A stretch of DNA of 64,000 nt, taken from Limnoperna fortunei (taxonomy: Eukaryota > Mollusca > Bivalvia > Mytilida > Modiolidae). Made by a program: the position numbers and the translations under genes. The stretch spans positions 21,471,083-21,535,082 of the forward strand of contig OX104123.1 in assembly GCA_944474755.1 (NCBI GenBank), given 5' to 3'. The notes beneath the pieces are model-generated. The model was not told the origin of the DNA, did not search any database, and was given only the letters and a program-made list of their open reading frames with translations. This document shows positions 8,758-23,703 of the stretch, in pieces (the first letter of the stretch is position 1; each line of letters opens with the position of its first letter).

Positions 8758-11430
8758 GTCACGTTTCTTGGTAATTGCATTGCATTACCATTGTATAACA
8801 GTACAAAACGAGAACTTTACACTATTACCGTCCGCTAACGCTTTGAGTTATGAGCGCCATATTTAGTAGGGCTCTTGGCTGTGCCCTGGTTACAATACAC
8901 AATCCAGGAGAACAAGCTGGATTGAATATGATAATTAGTCTTTAAACTGCGTTTGAAGGTGCAATGTTAAGCAGATGCTATTTCATTCAATATGAAAAAC
9001 GAGAACTTTACACGATTACCGTACTGTAAAGCCTTGAGCTATTGGCGCCATATTTGTTGTAGCGCTTGGGCGGTACCATGTCTATAATTACCAACCCAAG
9101 GCAACGAACAATATGAGAAGTATAGGCGTTTAAAATGTGTTGCAATGTGTAATGTTAACCCTAAGGGACCATTTTTTAAACGCTTCGCGTCGCATTAGTC
9201 GTTGATATCGATTCGTAATATTTGACGTGGCTTAGTTTGGCGTCAGTGGGATTGAGATGCAGCCAATGGAAACCGGATTGGTGAGTTTTGTTCGAGTTTT
9301 GTTTCTCCATTAAACCCGTAGTGTGGCCTTGGTAGATGAGATCGATTCGAAATATTTGGTGTGGATTAGTTACAGATGAGTGGCTACATAATCCACCTAA
9401 TCTTTGCCGGATCAATGAGTTTTGTTTTTGTCACGTTTCTTGGTAATTGCATTGCATTACCATTGTATAACAGTACAAAACGAGTATTTACACTATTACC
9501 GTCCTCTAGCGCTTTGAGGTATGAACGCCATATTTGGTAGGGCGCTTGGCTGTGCCCTGATTACAATACACAATCCAGGAGAACAAGCTGTTATATGATA
9601 ATTAGTCTTTAAATTGCGTTTGAAGGTGCAATGTTAAGCATATGCAATTTCATTCAATATGAAAAAGGAGAACTTTACACGATTATCGTACTGTAACGCC
9701 TTGAGCTATTGGCGCCATATTTGGTGCGGCGCTTGGGCGGTACCATGTCTATAATTCCCAACCCAAGGCAACGAACAATATGAGGAGTATAGGCGTTTAA
9801 AATGTGTTGCAATGTGTAATGTTAACCCTAAGGGACCATGTTTTAAACGCTCCGCGTCGCCTGAGGCGTTGATATCGATTCGTAATATTTGACGTGGCTT
9901 AGTTTGGCGTCAGTGGGATTTAGATGCAGCCAATGGAAACCTGCTTGGTGAGTTTTGTTCGAGTTTTGTTTCTCCATTAAACCCGTAGTGTGGCCTTGGG
10001 CGATAAGATCGATTCGAAATATTTGGTGTGGATTAGTTACAGATGAGTGGCTACATAATCCACATAATCATAGCCCTATCGGTGAGTTTTGTTTTTGTCA
10101 CGTTTCTTGGTAATTGCATTGCATTACCATTGTATAACAGTTCAAAACGAGTACGTTACGCTATTACCGTCCGCTAGCGCTTTGAGTTATGAGCGCCATA
10201 TTTGGAAGGGCGCTTGGCTGTGCCCTGGTTACAATACACAATCCAGGAGAACAAGCTGTTATATGATAATTAGTCTTTAAATTGCGTTTGAAGGTGCAAT
10301 GTTAAGCAGATGCAATTTCATTCAATATGAAAAACGAGAATTGTACACGATTACCGTACTGTAACGCCTTGAGCTATTGGCGCCATATTTGGTGTGGCGC
10401 TTGGGCGGTACCATGTCTTTAATTCCCAACCCAAGGCAACGAACAATATGAGGAGTATAGGCGTTGAAAATGTGTTGCAATGTGTAATGTTAACCCTAAG
10501 GGACCATGTTTTAAACGCTCCGCGTCGCCTGAGGCGTTGATATCGATTCGTAATATTTGACGTGGCTTAGTTTGGCGTCAGTGGGATTTAGATGCAGCCA
10601 ATGGAAACCGGATTGGTGAGTTTTGTTCGAGTTTTGTTTCTCCATTAAACCCGTAGTGTGGCCTTGGGCGATAAGATCGATTCGAAATATTTGGTGTGGA
10701 TTAGTTACAGATGAGTGGCTACATAATCCACCTAATCTTTGCCGTATCGGTGAGTTTTGTTTTTGTCACGTTTCTTGGTAATTGTGTTGCATTACCATTG
10801 TATAGCAGTACAAAACGAGTAGTTTACACTATTACCGTCCTCTAGCGCTTTGAGTTATGAGTGCCATATTTGGTAGGGCGCTTGGCTGTGCCCTGGTTAC
10901 AATACACAACCCAGGAGAACAAGCTGTTATATAACAATTAGTCTTTAAATTGCGTTTGAAGGTGCAATGTTAAGCATATGCAATTTCATTCAATATGAAA
11001 AACGAGAACTTTACACGATTACAGTACTGTAACGCCTTGAGCTATTGGCGCCATATTTGGTGTGGCTCTTGGGCGGTACCATGTCTATAATTCCCAACCC
11101 AAGGCAACGAACAATATGAGGAGTATAGGCGTTTAAAATCTGTTGCAATGTGTAATGTTAACCCTGAGGGACCATTTTTTAAACGCTTCGCGTCACCTTA
11201 GGCGTTGATATCGATTCGTAATTTTTGACGTGGCTTAGCTTGGCGTCAGTGGGATTGAGATGCAGCCAATGGAAACCGGATTGGTGAGTTTTGTTCGAGT
11301 TTTGTTTCTCCATTAAACCCGTAGTGTTGCCTTGGGCGATGAGATCGATTCGAAATATTTGGTGTGGATTAGTTACAGATGAGTGGCTACATAATCCACC
11401 TAATCTTTGCCGGATCAATGAGTTTTGTTT
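8745..11430 (+). repeat. Four-monomer block, duplicated at 18,103-20,789
   Basis: Private variants recur 9,358 bp downstream: TTGGTAGATGAG near 9,330 and 18,688, GAATTGTACACG at 10,338 and 19,696, CTTTAATTCCC in the same monomers, and CACATAATCATAGCC just before 10,080 and 19,438. The match fades near 11,430, where the left copy reads TCATGGTAATTGTGTTGC and the right copy CTTGGTAATTGCATTGC. The offset equals 14 monomers. A third, shorter copy of the first part lies at about 13,740-14,760. Confidence 0.8.
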
Positions 11431-11499
11431 TTGTCACGTTTCATGGTAATTGTGTTGCATTACCATTGTATAGCAGTACAAAACGAGTAGTTTACACTA

Positions 11500-13405
11500 T
11501 TACCGTCCTCTAGCGCTTTGAGTTATCAGTGCCATATTTGGTAGGGCGCTTGGCTGTGCCCTGGTTACAATACACAACCCAGGAGAACAAGCTGTTATAT
11601 AACAATTTGTCTTTAAATTGCGTTTGAAGGTGCAATGTTAAGCATATGCAATTTCATTCAATATGAAAAACGAGAACTTTACACGATTACAGTACTGTAA
11701 CGCCTTGAGCTATTGGCGCCATATTTGGTGTGGCGCTTGGGCGGTACAATGTCTATAATTCCCAACTCAAGACAACGAAGAATATGATGAGTATAGCAAT
11801 TAAAATGTGTTGCAATGTGTAATGTTAACCCTAAGGGACCATTTTTTAAACGCTCCGCGTCGCCTTAGGCGTTGATATCGATTCGTAATATTTGACGTGG
11901 CTTAGTTTGGCGTCAGTGGGATTGAGATGCAGCCAATGGAAACCGGATTGGTAAGTTTTGTTCGAGTTTTGTTTCTCCATTAAACCCGTAGTGTGGCCTT
12001 GGGCGATGAGATCGATTCGAAATATTTGGTGTGGATTAGTTACAGATGAGTGGCTACATAATCCACCTAATCTTTGCCGGATCGGTGAGTTTTGTTTTTG
12101 TCACGTTTCTTGGTAATTGTGTTGCATTACCATTGTATAGCAGTACAAAACGAGTAGTTTACACTATTACCGTCCTCTAGCGCTTTGAGTTATCAGTGCC
12201 ATATTTGGTAGGGCGCTTGGCTGTGCCCTGGTTACAATACACAACCCAGGAGAACAAGCTGTTATATAACAATTAGATTTTAAATTGCGTTTGAAGGTGC
12301 AATGTTAAGCATATGCAATTTCAATCAATATGAAAAACAAGAACTTTACACGATTACAGTACTGTAACGCCTTGAGCTATTGGCGCCATATTTGGTGTGG
12401 CGCTTGGGCGGTACCATGTCTATAATTTCCAACCGAAGGCAACGAACAATATGAGGAGTATAGGCGTTTAAAATGTGTTGCAATGTGTAATGTTAACCCT
12501 GAGGGACCATTTGTTAAACGCTTCGCGTCACCTTAGGCGTTGATATCGATTCGTAATATTTGACGTGGCTTAGTTTGGCGTCAGTGGGATTGAGATGCAG
12601 CCAATGGAAACCGGATTGGTGAGTTTTGTTCGAGTTTTGTTTCTCCATTAAACCCGTAGTGTGGCCTTGGGCGATGAGATCGATTCGAAATATTTGATGT
12701 GGATTAGTTACATATGAGTGGCTACATAATCCACCAAATCTTTGCCGAATCGGTGAGTTTTGTTTTTGTCACGTTTCTTGGTAATTGTGTTGCATTACCA
12801 TTGTATAGCAGTACAAAACGAGTAGTTTACACTATTACCGTCCTCTAGTGCTTTGAGTTATGAGTGCCATATTTGGTAGGGCGCTTGGCTGTGCCCTGGT
12901 TACAATACACAACCCAGGAGAACAAGCTGTTATATAACAATTAGTCTTTAAATTGCGTTTGAAGGTGCAATGTTAAGAATATGCAATTTCATTCAATATG
13001 AAAAACGAGAACTTTACACGATTACAGTACTGTAACGCCTTGAGCTATTGCCGCCATATTTGGTGTGGCGCTTGGGCGGTACCATGTCTATAATTTCCAA
13101 CCGAAGGCAACGAACAATATGAGGAGTATAGGCGTTCAAAATCTGTTGCAATGTGTAATGTTAACCCTGAGGGACCATTTTTAAACGCTTCGCGTCACCT
13201 TAGGCGTTGATATCGATTCGTAATACTTGACGTGGCTTAGTTTGGCGTCAGTGGGATTGAGATGCAGCCAATGGAAACCGGATTGGTGAGTTTTCTTCGA
13301 GTTTTGTTTCTCCATTAAACCCGTAGTGTGGCCTTGGGCGATGAGATCGATTCGAAATATTGGATGTGGATTAGTTACATATGAGTGGCTACATAATCCA
13401 CCAAA
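11500..13405 (+). repeat. Block duplicated at ~23,530-25,411
   Basis: Shared private variants at an offset of 12,030 bp include CCAACTCAAGACAACG (11,762 / 23,792), AACAATTTGTC, GATTGGTAAGTTTTG, CATTTGTTAAACGCTTCG, GTTAAGAATATGC and ATTGCCGCC. The second copy carries a private internal deletion at 24,430, after which the offset drops to about 12,006. The offset is 18 monomers. Confidence 0.78.
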
Positions 13406-16400
13406 TCTTTGCCGTATCGGTGAGTTTTGTTTTTGTCACGTTTCTTGGTAATTGCATTGCATTACCATTGTATAACAGTACAAAACGAGTACGTTACGCT
13501 ATTACCGTCCGCTAGCGCTTTGAGTTATGAGCGCCATATTTTGAAGTGCGCTTGGCTGTGCCCTGGTTACAATACACAATCCATTAGAACAAGCTGTTAT
13601 ATGATAATTAGTCTTTAAATTGCGTTTGAAGGTGCAATGTTAAGCATATGCAATTTCATTCAATATGAAAAAGGAGAACTTTACACGAACACCGTACTGT
13701 AACGCCTTCAGGTATTGGCGCCATATTTGGTGTGGCGCTTGGGCGGTACCATGTCTATAATTACCAACCCAAGGCAACGAACAATATGAGAAGTATAGGC
13801 GTTTAAAATGTGTTGCAATGTGTAATGTTAACCCTAAGGGACCATTTTTTAAACGCTTCGCGTCGCATTAGTCGTTGATATCGATTCGTAATATTTGACG
13901 TGGCTTAGTTTGGCGTCAGTGGGATTGAAATGCAGCCAATGGAAACCGGATTGGTGAGTTTTGTTCGAGTTTTGTTTCTCCATTAAACCCGTAGTGTGGC
14001 CTTGGTAGATGAGATCGATTCGAAATATTTGGTGTGGATTAGTTACAGATGAGTGGCTACATAATCCACTTAATCTTTGCCGGATCAATGAGTTTTGTTT
14101 TTGTCACGTTTCTTGGTAATTGCATTGCATTACCATTGTATAACAGTACAAAACGAGTATTTACACTATTACAGTCCTCTAGCGCTTTGAGGTATGAGCG
14201 CCATATTTGGTAGGGCGCTTGGCTGTGCCCTGATTACAATACACAATCCAGGAGAACAAGCTGTTACATGATAATTAGTCTTTAAATTGCGTTTGAAGGT
14301 GCAATGTTAAGCATATGCAATTTCATTCAATATGAAAAAGGAGAACTTTACACGATTATCGTACTGTAACGCCTTGAGCTATTGGCGCCATATTTGGTGC
14401 GGCGCTTGGGCGGTACCATGTCTATAATTCCCAACCCAAGGCAACGAACAATATGAGGAGTATAGGCGTTTAAAATGTGTTGCAATGTGTAATGTTAACC
14501 CTAAGGGACCATGTTTTAAACGCTCCGCGTCGCCTGAGGCGTTGATATCGATTCGTAATATTTAACGTGGCTTAGTTTGGCGTCAGTGGGATTTAGATGC
14601 AGCCAATGGAAACCTGATTGGTGAGTTTTGTTCGAGTTTTGTTTCTCCATTAAACCCGTAGTGTGGCCTTGGGCGATAAGATCGATTCGAAATATTTGGT
14701 GTGGATTAGTTACAGATGAGTGGCTACATAATCGACATAATCTTTGCCCTATCGGTGAGTTTTGTTTTTTTCACGTTTCTTGGTAATTGCATTGCATTAC
14801 CATTGTATAACAGTACAAAACGAGTAGTTTACACTATTACCGTCCTCTAGCGCTTTGAGTTATGAGTGCCATATTTGGTAGGGCGCTTGGCTGTGCCCTG
14901 GTTACAATACACAACCCAGGAGAACAAGCTGTTATATAACAATTAGTCTTTAAATTGCGTTTGAAGGTGCAATGTTAAGCATATGCAATTTCATTCAATA
15001 TGAAAAACGAGAACTTTACACGATTACAGTACTGTAACGCCTTGAGCTATTGGCGCCATATTTGGTGTGGCTCTTGGGCGGTACCATGTCTATAATTCCC
15101 AACCCAAGGCAACGAACAATATGAGGAGTATAGGCGTTTAAAATGTGTTGCAATGTGTAATGTTAACCCTGAGGGACCATTTTTTAAACGCTTCGCGTCA
15201 CCTTAGGCGTTGATATCGATTCGTAATATTTGACGTGGCTTAGTTTGGCGTCAGTGGGATTGAGATGCAGCCAATGGAAACCGGATTGGTGAGTTTTTGT
15301 TCGAGTTTTGTTTCTCCATTAAACCCGTAGTGTTGCCTTGGGCGATGAGATCGATTCGAAATATTTGGTGTGGATTAGTTACAGATGAGTGGCTACATAA
15401 TCCACCTAATCTTTGCCGGATCAATGAGTTTTGTTTTTGTCACGTTTCTTGGTAATTGCATTGCATTACCATTGTATAACAGTACAAAACGAGTACTTTA
15501 CACTATTACCGTCCTCTAGCGCTTTGAGTTATTAGCGCCATATTTGGTAGGGCGCTTGGCTGTGCCCTGGTTACAATACACAACCCAGGAGAAAAAGCTG
15601 TTATATAATAATTAGTCTTTAAATAGCGTTTGAAGGTGCAATGTTAAGCAGATGCTATTTCATTCAATATGAAAAACGAGAACTTTACACGATTACCGTT
15701 ATGTAACGCCTTGAGCTATTGGCGCCATATTTGGTGTGGCGCTTGGGCGGTACAATGTCTATAATTCCCAACCCAAGACAACGAAGAATATGAGGAGTAT
15801 AGCAATTGAAATGTGTTGCAATGTGTAATGTTAACCCTAAGGGACCATTTTTTAAACGCTCCGCGTCGCCTTAGGCGTTGATATCGATTCGTAATATTTG
15901 ACGTGGCTTAGTTTGGCATCAGTGGGATTGAAATGCAGCCAATGGAAACCGGATTGGTGAGTTTTGTTCGAGTTTTGTTTCTCCATTAAACCCGTAGTGT
16001 GGCCTTGGGCGATGAGATCGATTCGAAATACTTGGTGTGGATTAGTTACAGATGAGTGGCTACATAATCCACCTAATCTTTGCCGGATCGGTGAGTTTTG
16101 TTTTTGTCACGTTTCTTGGTAATTGTGTTGCATTACCATTGTATAGCAGTACAAAACGAGTAGTTTACACTATTACCGTCCTCTAGCGCTTTGAGTTATC
16201 AGTATCAGTGCCATATTTGGTAGGGCGCTTGGCTGTGCCCTGGTTACAATACACAACCCAGGAGAACAAGCTGTTATATAACAATTTGTCTTTAAATTGC
16301 GTTTGAAGGTGCAATGTTAAGCATATGCAATTTCATTCAATATGAAAAACGAGAACTTTACACGATTACAGTACTGTAACGCCTTGAGCTATTGGCGCCA

Positions 16401-19400
16401 TATTAGGTGTGGCGCTTGGGCGGTACCATGTCTATAATTTCCAACCGAAGGCAACGAACAATATGAGGAGTATAGGCGTTTAAAATGTGTTGGAATGTGT
16501 AATGTTAACCCTGAGGGACCATTTTTTAAACGCTTCGCGTCACCTTAGGCGTTGATATCGATTCGTAATATTTGACGTGGCTTAGTTTGGCGTTAGTGGG
16601 ATTGAGATGCAGCCAATGGAAACCGGATTGGTGAGTTTTGTTCGAGTTTTGTTTCTCCATTAAACCCGTAGTGTGGCCTTGGGCGATGAGATCGATTCGA
16701 AATATTTGGTGTGGATTAGTTACAGATGAGTGGCTACATAATCCACCTAATCTTTGCCGTATCGGTGAGTTTTGTTTTTGTCACGTTTCATGGTAATTGT
16801 GTTGCATTACCATTGTATAGCAGTACAAAACGAGTAGTTTACACTATTACCGTCCTCTAGCGCTTTGAGTTATCAGTGCCATATTTGGTAGGGCGTTTGG
16901 CTGTGCCCTGGTTACAATACACAACCCAGGAGAACAAGCTGTTATATAACAATTAGTCTTTAAATTGCGTTTGAAGGTGCAATGTTAAGCATATGCAATT
17001 TCATTCAATATGAAAAACGAGAACTTTACACGATTACAGTACTGTAACGCCTTGAGCTATTGGCGCCATATTAGGTGTGGCGCTTGGGCGGTACCATGTC
17101 TATAATTTCCAACCGAAGGCAACGAACAATATGAGGAGTATAGGCGTTTAAAATGTGTTGCAATGTGTAATGTTAACCCTGAGGGACCATTTTTTAAACG
17201 CTTCGCGTCACCTTAGGCGTTGATATCGATTCGTAATATTTGACGTGGCTTAGTTTGGCGTCAGTGGGATTGAGATGCAGCCAATGGAAACCGGATTGGT
17301 GAGTTTTGTTCGAGTTTTGTTTCTCCATTAAACCCGTAGTGTGGCCTTGGGCGATGAGATCGATTCGAAATATTTGGTGTGGATCAGTTACAGATGAGTG
17401 GCTACATAATCCACCTAATCTTTGCCGTATCGGTGAGTTTTGTTTTTGTCACGTTTCATGGTAATTGTGTTGCATTACCATTGTATAGCAGTACAAAACG
17501 AGTAGTTTACACTATTACCGTCCTCAAGCGCTTTGAGTTATGAGTGCCATATTTGGTAGGGCGCTTGGCTGTGCCCTGGTTACAATACGCAACCCAGCAG
17601 AACAAGCTGTTATATAACAATTAGTCTTTAAATTGCGTTTGAAGGTGCAATGTTAAGCATATGCAATTTCATTCAAAATGAAAAACGAGAACTTTACACG
17701 ATTACAGTACTGTAACGCCTTGAGCTATTGGCGCCATATTTGGTGTGGCGCTTGGGCGGTACCATGTCTATAATTTCCAACCGAAGGCAACGAACAATAT
17801 GAGGAGTATAGGGGTTTAAAATGTGTTGCAATGTGTAATGTTAACCCTGAGGGACCATTTTTTAAACGCTTCGCGTCACCTTAGGCGTTGATATCGATTC
17901 GTAATATTTGACGTGGCTTAGTTTGGCGTCAGTGGGATTGAGATGCAGCCAATGGAAACCGGATTGGTGAGTTTTGTTCGAGTTTTGTTTCTCCATTAAA
18001 CCCGTAGTGTGGCCTTGGGCGATGAGATCTATTCGAAATATTTGGTGTGGATTAGTTACAGATGAGTGGCTACATAATCCACCTAATCTTTGCCCTATCG
18101 GTGAGTTTTGTTTTTGTCACGTTTCTTGGTAATTGCATTGCATTACCATTGTATAACAGTACAAAACAAGAACTTTACACTATTACCGTCCGCTAACGCT
18201 TTGAGTTATGAGCGCCATATTTAGTAGGGCTCTTGGCTGTGCCCTGGTTACAATACACAATCCAGGAGAACAAGCTGGATTGAATATGATAATTAGTCTT
18301 TAAACTGCGTTTGAAGGTCCAATGTTAAGCAGATGCTATTTCATTCAATATGAAAAACGAGAACTTTACACGATTACCGTACTGTAAACCCTTGAGCTAA
18401 TGGCGCCATATTTGGTGTAGCGCTTGGGCGGTACCATGTCTATAATTACCAACCCAAGGCAACGAACAATATGAGAAGTATAGGCGTTTAAAATGTGTTG
18501 CAATGTGTAATGTTAACCCTAAGGGACCATTTTTTAAACGCTTCGCGTCGCATTAGTCGTTGATATCGATTCGTAATATTTGACGTGGCTTAGTTTGGCG
18601 TCAGTGGGATTGAAATGCAGCCAATGGAAACCGGATTGGTGAGTTTTGTTCGAGTTTTGTTTCTCCATTAAACCCGTAGTGTGGCCTTGGTAGATGAGAT
18701 CGATTCGAAATATTTGGTGTGGATTAGTTACAGATGAGTAGCTACATAATCCACCTAATCTTTGCCGGATCAATGAGTTTTGTTTTTGTCACTTTTCTTG
18801 GTAATTGCATTGCATTACCATTGTATAACAGTACAAAACGAGTATTTACACTATTACCGTCCTCTAGCGCTTTGAGGTATGAGCGCCATATTTGGTAGGG
18901 CGCTTGGCTGTGCCCTGATTACAATACACAATCCAGGAGAACAAGCTGTTACATGATAATTAGTCTTTAAATTGCGTTTGAAGGTGCAATGTTAAGCATA
19001 TGCAATTTCATTCAATATGAAAAAGGAGAACTTTACACGATTATCGTACTGTAACGCCTTGAGCTATTGGCGCCATATTTGGTGCGGCGCTTGGGCGGTA
19101 CCATGTCTATAATTCCCAACCCAAGCCAACGAACAATATGAGGAGTATAGGCGTTTAAAATGTGTTGCAATGTGTAATGTTAACCCTAAGGGACCATGTT
19201 TTAAACGCTCCGCGTCGCCTGAGGCGTTGATATCGATTCGTAATATTTGACGTGGCTTAGTTTGGCGTCAGTGGGATTTAGATGCAGCCAATGGAAACCT
19301 GATTGGTGAGTTTTGTTCGAGTTTTGTTTCTCCATTAAACCCGTAGTGTGGCCTTGGGCGATAAGATCGATTCGAAATATTTGGTGTGGATTAGTTACAG

Positions 19401-19695
19401 ATGAGTGGCTACATAATCCACATAATCATAGCCCTATCGGTGAGTTTTGTTTTTGTCACGTTTCTTGGTAATTGCATTGCATTACCATTGTATAACAGTT
19501 CAAAACGAGTACGTTACGCTATTACCGTCCGCTAGCGCTTTGAGTTATGAGCGCCATATTTGGAAGGGCGCTTGGCTGTGCCCTGGTTACAATACACAAT
19601 CCAGGAGAACAAGCTGTTATATGATAATTAGTCTTTAAATTGCGTTTGAAGGTGCAATGTTAAGCAGATGCAATTTCATTCAATATGAAAAACGA

Positions 19696-22600
19696 GAATT
19701 GTACACGATTACCGTACTGTAACGCCTTGAGCTATTGGCGCCATATTTGGTGTGGCGCTTGGGCGGTACCATGTCTTTAATTCCCAACCCAAGGCAACGA
19801 ACAATATGAGGAGTATAGGCGTTGAAAATGTGTTGCAATGTGTAATGTTAACCCTAAGGGACCATGTTTTAAACGCTCCGCGTCGCCTGAGGCGTTGATA
19901 TCGATTCGTAATATTTGACGTGGCTTAGTTTGGCGTCAGTGGGATTTAGATGCAGCCAATGGAAACCGGATTGGTGAGTTTTGTTCGAGTTTTGTTTCTC
20001 CATTAAACCCGTAGTGTGGCCTTGGGCGATAAGATCGATTCGAAATATTTGGTGTGGATTAGTTACAGATGAGTGGCTACATAATCCACCTAATCTTTGC
20101 CGTATCGGTGAGTTTTGTTTTTGTCACGTTTCTTGGTAATTGTGTTGCATTACCATTGTATAGCAGTACAAAACGAGTAGTTTACACTATTACCGTCCTC
20201 TAGCGCTTTGAGTTATGAGTGCCATATTTGGTAGGGCGCTTGGCTGTGCCCTGGTTACAATACACAACCCAGGAGAACAAGCTGTTATATAACAATTAGT
20301 CTTTAAATTGCGTTTGAAGGTGCAATGTTAAGCATATGCAATTTCATTCAATATGAAAAACGAGAACTTTACACGATTACAGTACTGTAACGCCTTGAGC
20401 TATTGGCGCCATATTTGGTGTGGCTCTTGGGCGGTACCATGTCTATAATTCCCAACCCAAGGCAACGAACAATATGAGGAGTATAGGCGTTTAAAATCTG
20501 TTGCAATGTGTAATGTTAACCCTGAGGGACCATTTTTTAAACGCTTCGCGTCACCTTAGGCGTTGATATCGATTCGTAATATTTGACGTGGCTTAGCTTG
20601 GCGTCAGTGGGATTGAGATGCAGCCAATGGAAACCGGATTGGTGAGTTTTTGTTCGAGTTTTGTTTCTCCATTAAACCCGTAGTGTTGCCTTGGGCGATG
20701 AGATCGATTCGAAATATTTGGTGTGGATTAGTTACAGATGAGTGGCTACATAATCCACCTAATCTTTGCCGGATCAATGAGTTTTGTTTTTGTCACGTTT
20801 CTTGGTAATTGCATTGCATTACCATTGTATAACAGTACAAAACGAGTACTTTACACTATTACCGTCCTCTAGCGCTTTGAGTTATTAGCGCCATATTTGG
20901 TAGGGCGCTTGGCTGTGCCCTGGTTACAATATACAACCCAGGAGAACAAGCTGTTATATAATAATTAGTCTTTAAATTGCGTTTGAAGGTGCAATGTTAA
21001 GCAGATGCTATTTCATTCAATATGAAAAACGAGAACTTTACACGATTACCGTTATGTAACGCCTTGAGCTATTGGCGCCATATTTGGTGTGGCGCTTGGA
21101 CGGTACAATGTCTATAATTCCCAACCCAAGACAACGAAGAATATGAGGAGTATAGCAATTGAAATGTGTTGCAATGTGTAATGTTAACCCTAAGGGACCA
21201 TTTTTTAAACGCTCCGCGTCGCCTTAGGCGTTGATATCGATTCGTAATATTTGACGTGGCTTAGTTTGGCGTCAGTGGGATTGAAATGCAGCCAATGGAA
21301 ACCGGATTGGTGAGTTTTGTTCGAGTTTTGTTTCTCCATTAAACCCGTAGTGTGGCCTTGGGCGATGAGATCGATTCGAAATACTTCGTGTGGATTAGTT
21401 ACAGATGAGTGGCTACATAATCCACCTAATCTTTACCGGATCGGTGAGTTTTGTTTTTGTCACGTTTCTTGGTAATTGTGTTGTATTACCATTGTATCGC
21501 AGTACAAAACGAGTAGTTTACACTATTACCGTCCTCTAGCGCTTTGAGTTATCAGTGCCATATTTGGTAGGGCGCTTGGCTGTGCCCTGGTTACAATACA
21601 CAACCCAGGAGAACACGCTGTTATATAACAATTTGTCTTTAAATTGCGTTTGAAGGTGCAATGTTAAGCATATGCAATTTCATTCAATATGAAAAACGAG
21701 AATTGTACACGATTACCGTACTGTAACGCCTTGAGCTATTGGCGCCATATTTGGTGTGGCGCTTGGGCGGTACCATGTCTTTAATTCCCAAACCAAGGCA
21801 ACGAACAATATGAGGAGTATAGGCGTTGAAAATGTGTTGCAATGTGTAATGTTAACCCTAAGGGACCATGTTTTAAACGCTCCGCGTCGCCTGAGGCGTT
21901 GATATCGATTCGTAATATTTGACGTGGCTTAGTTTGGCGTCAGTGGGATTTAGATGCAGCCAATGGAAACCGGATTGGTGAGTTTTGTTCGAGTTTTGTT
22001 TCTCCATTAAACCCGTAGTGTGGCCTTGGGCGATAAGATCGATTCGAAATATTTGGTGTGGATTAGTTACAGATGAGTGGCTACATAATCCACCTAATCT
22101 TTGCCGTATCGGTGAGTTTTGTTTTTGTCACGTTTCTTGGTAATTGTGTTGCATTACCATTGTATAGCAGTACAAAACGAGTAGTTTACACTATTACCGT
22201 CCTCTAGCGCTTTGAGTTATGAGTGCCATATTTGGTAGGGCGCTTGGCTGTGCCCTGGTTACAATACACAACCCAGGAGAACAAGCTGTTATATAACAAT
22301 TAGTCTTTAAATTGCGTTTGAAGGTGCAATGTTAAGCATATGCAATTTCATTCAATATGAAAAACGAGAACTTTACACGATTACAGTACTGTAACGCCTT
22401 GAGCTATTGGCGCCATATTTGGTGTGGCTCTTGGGCGGTACCATGTCTATAATTCCCAACCCAAGGCAACGAACAATATGAGGAGTATAGGCGTTTAAAA
22501 TCTGTTGCAATGTGTAATGTTAACCCTGAGGGACCATTTTTTAAACGCTTCGCGTCACCTTAGGCGTTGATATCGATTCGTAATATTTGACGTGGCTTAG

Positions 22601-23703
22601 CTTGGCGTCAGTGGGATTGAGATGCAGCCAATGGAAACCGGATTGGTGAGTTTTTGTTCGAGTTTTGTTTCTCCATTAAACCCGTAGTGTTGCCTTGGGC
22701 GATGAGATCGATTCGAAATATTTGGTGTGGATTAGTTACAGATGAGTGGCTACATAATCCACCTAATCTTTGCCGGATCAATGAGTTTTGTTTTTGTCAC
22801 GTTTCTTGGTAATTGCATTGCATTACCATTGTATAACAGTACAAAACGAGTACTTTACACTATTACCGTCCTCTAGCGCTTTGAGTTATTAGCGCCATAT
22901 TTGGTAGGGCGCTTGGCTGTGCCCTGGTTACAATATACAACCCAGGAGAACAAGCTGTTATATAATAATTAGTCTTTAAGTTGCGTTTGAAGGTGCAATG
23001 TTAAGCAGATGCTATTTCATTCAATATGAAAAACGAGAACTTTACACGATTACCGTTATGTAACGCCTTGAGCTATTGGCGCCATATTTGGTGTGGCGCT
23101 TGGACGGTACAATGTCTATAATTCCCAACCCAAGACAACGAAGAATATGAGGAGTATAGCAATTGAAATGTGTTGCAATGTGTAATGTTAACCCTAAGGG
23201 ACCATTTTTTAAACGCTCCGCGTCGCCTTAGGCGTTGATATCGATTCGTAATATTTGACGTGGCTTAGTTTGGCGTCAGTGGGATTGAAATGCAGCCAAT
23301 GGAAACCGGATTGGTGAGTTTTGTTCGAGTTTTGTTTCTCCATTAAACCCGTAGTGTGGCCTTGGGCGATGAGATCGATTCGAAATACTTGGTGTGGATT
23401 AGTTACAGATGAGTGGCTACATAATCCACCTAATCTTTACCGGATCGGTGAGTTTTGTTTTTGTCACGTTTCTTGGTAATTGTGTTGTATTACCATTGTA
23501 TAGCAGTACAAAACGAGTAGTTTACACTATTACCGTCCTCTAGCGCTTTGAGTTATCAGTGCCATATTTGGTAGGGCGCTTGGCTGTGCCCTGGTTACAA
23601 TACACAACCCAGGAGAACAAGCTGTTATATAACAATTTGTCTTTAAATTGCGTTTGAAGGTGCAATGTTAAGCATATGCAATTTCATTCAATATGAAAAA
23701 CGA
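19696..23703 (+). repeat. Tandem 2,004-bp trimer higher-order repeat (two copies)
   Basis: Three consecutive monomers at 19,696-21,699 are repeated at 21,700-23,703. Diagnostic variants shared at exactly +2,004 are GAATTGTACACG, CTTTAATTCCC, GGCGTTGAAAATG, AACGCTCCGCGTCGCCTGAG, TGAGTTTTTGTTCGAG, ACAATATACAACCC, GGACGGTACAATG and GTGTTGTATTACC. The two copies differ at only a few positions, so the duplication is recent relative to the divergence among monomers. Confidence 0.85.
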
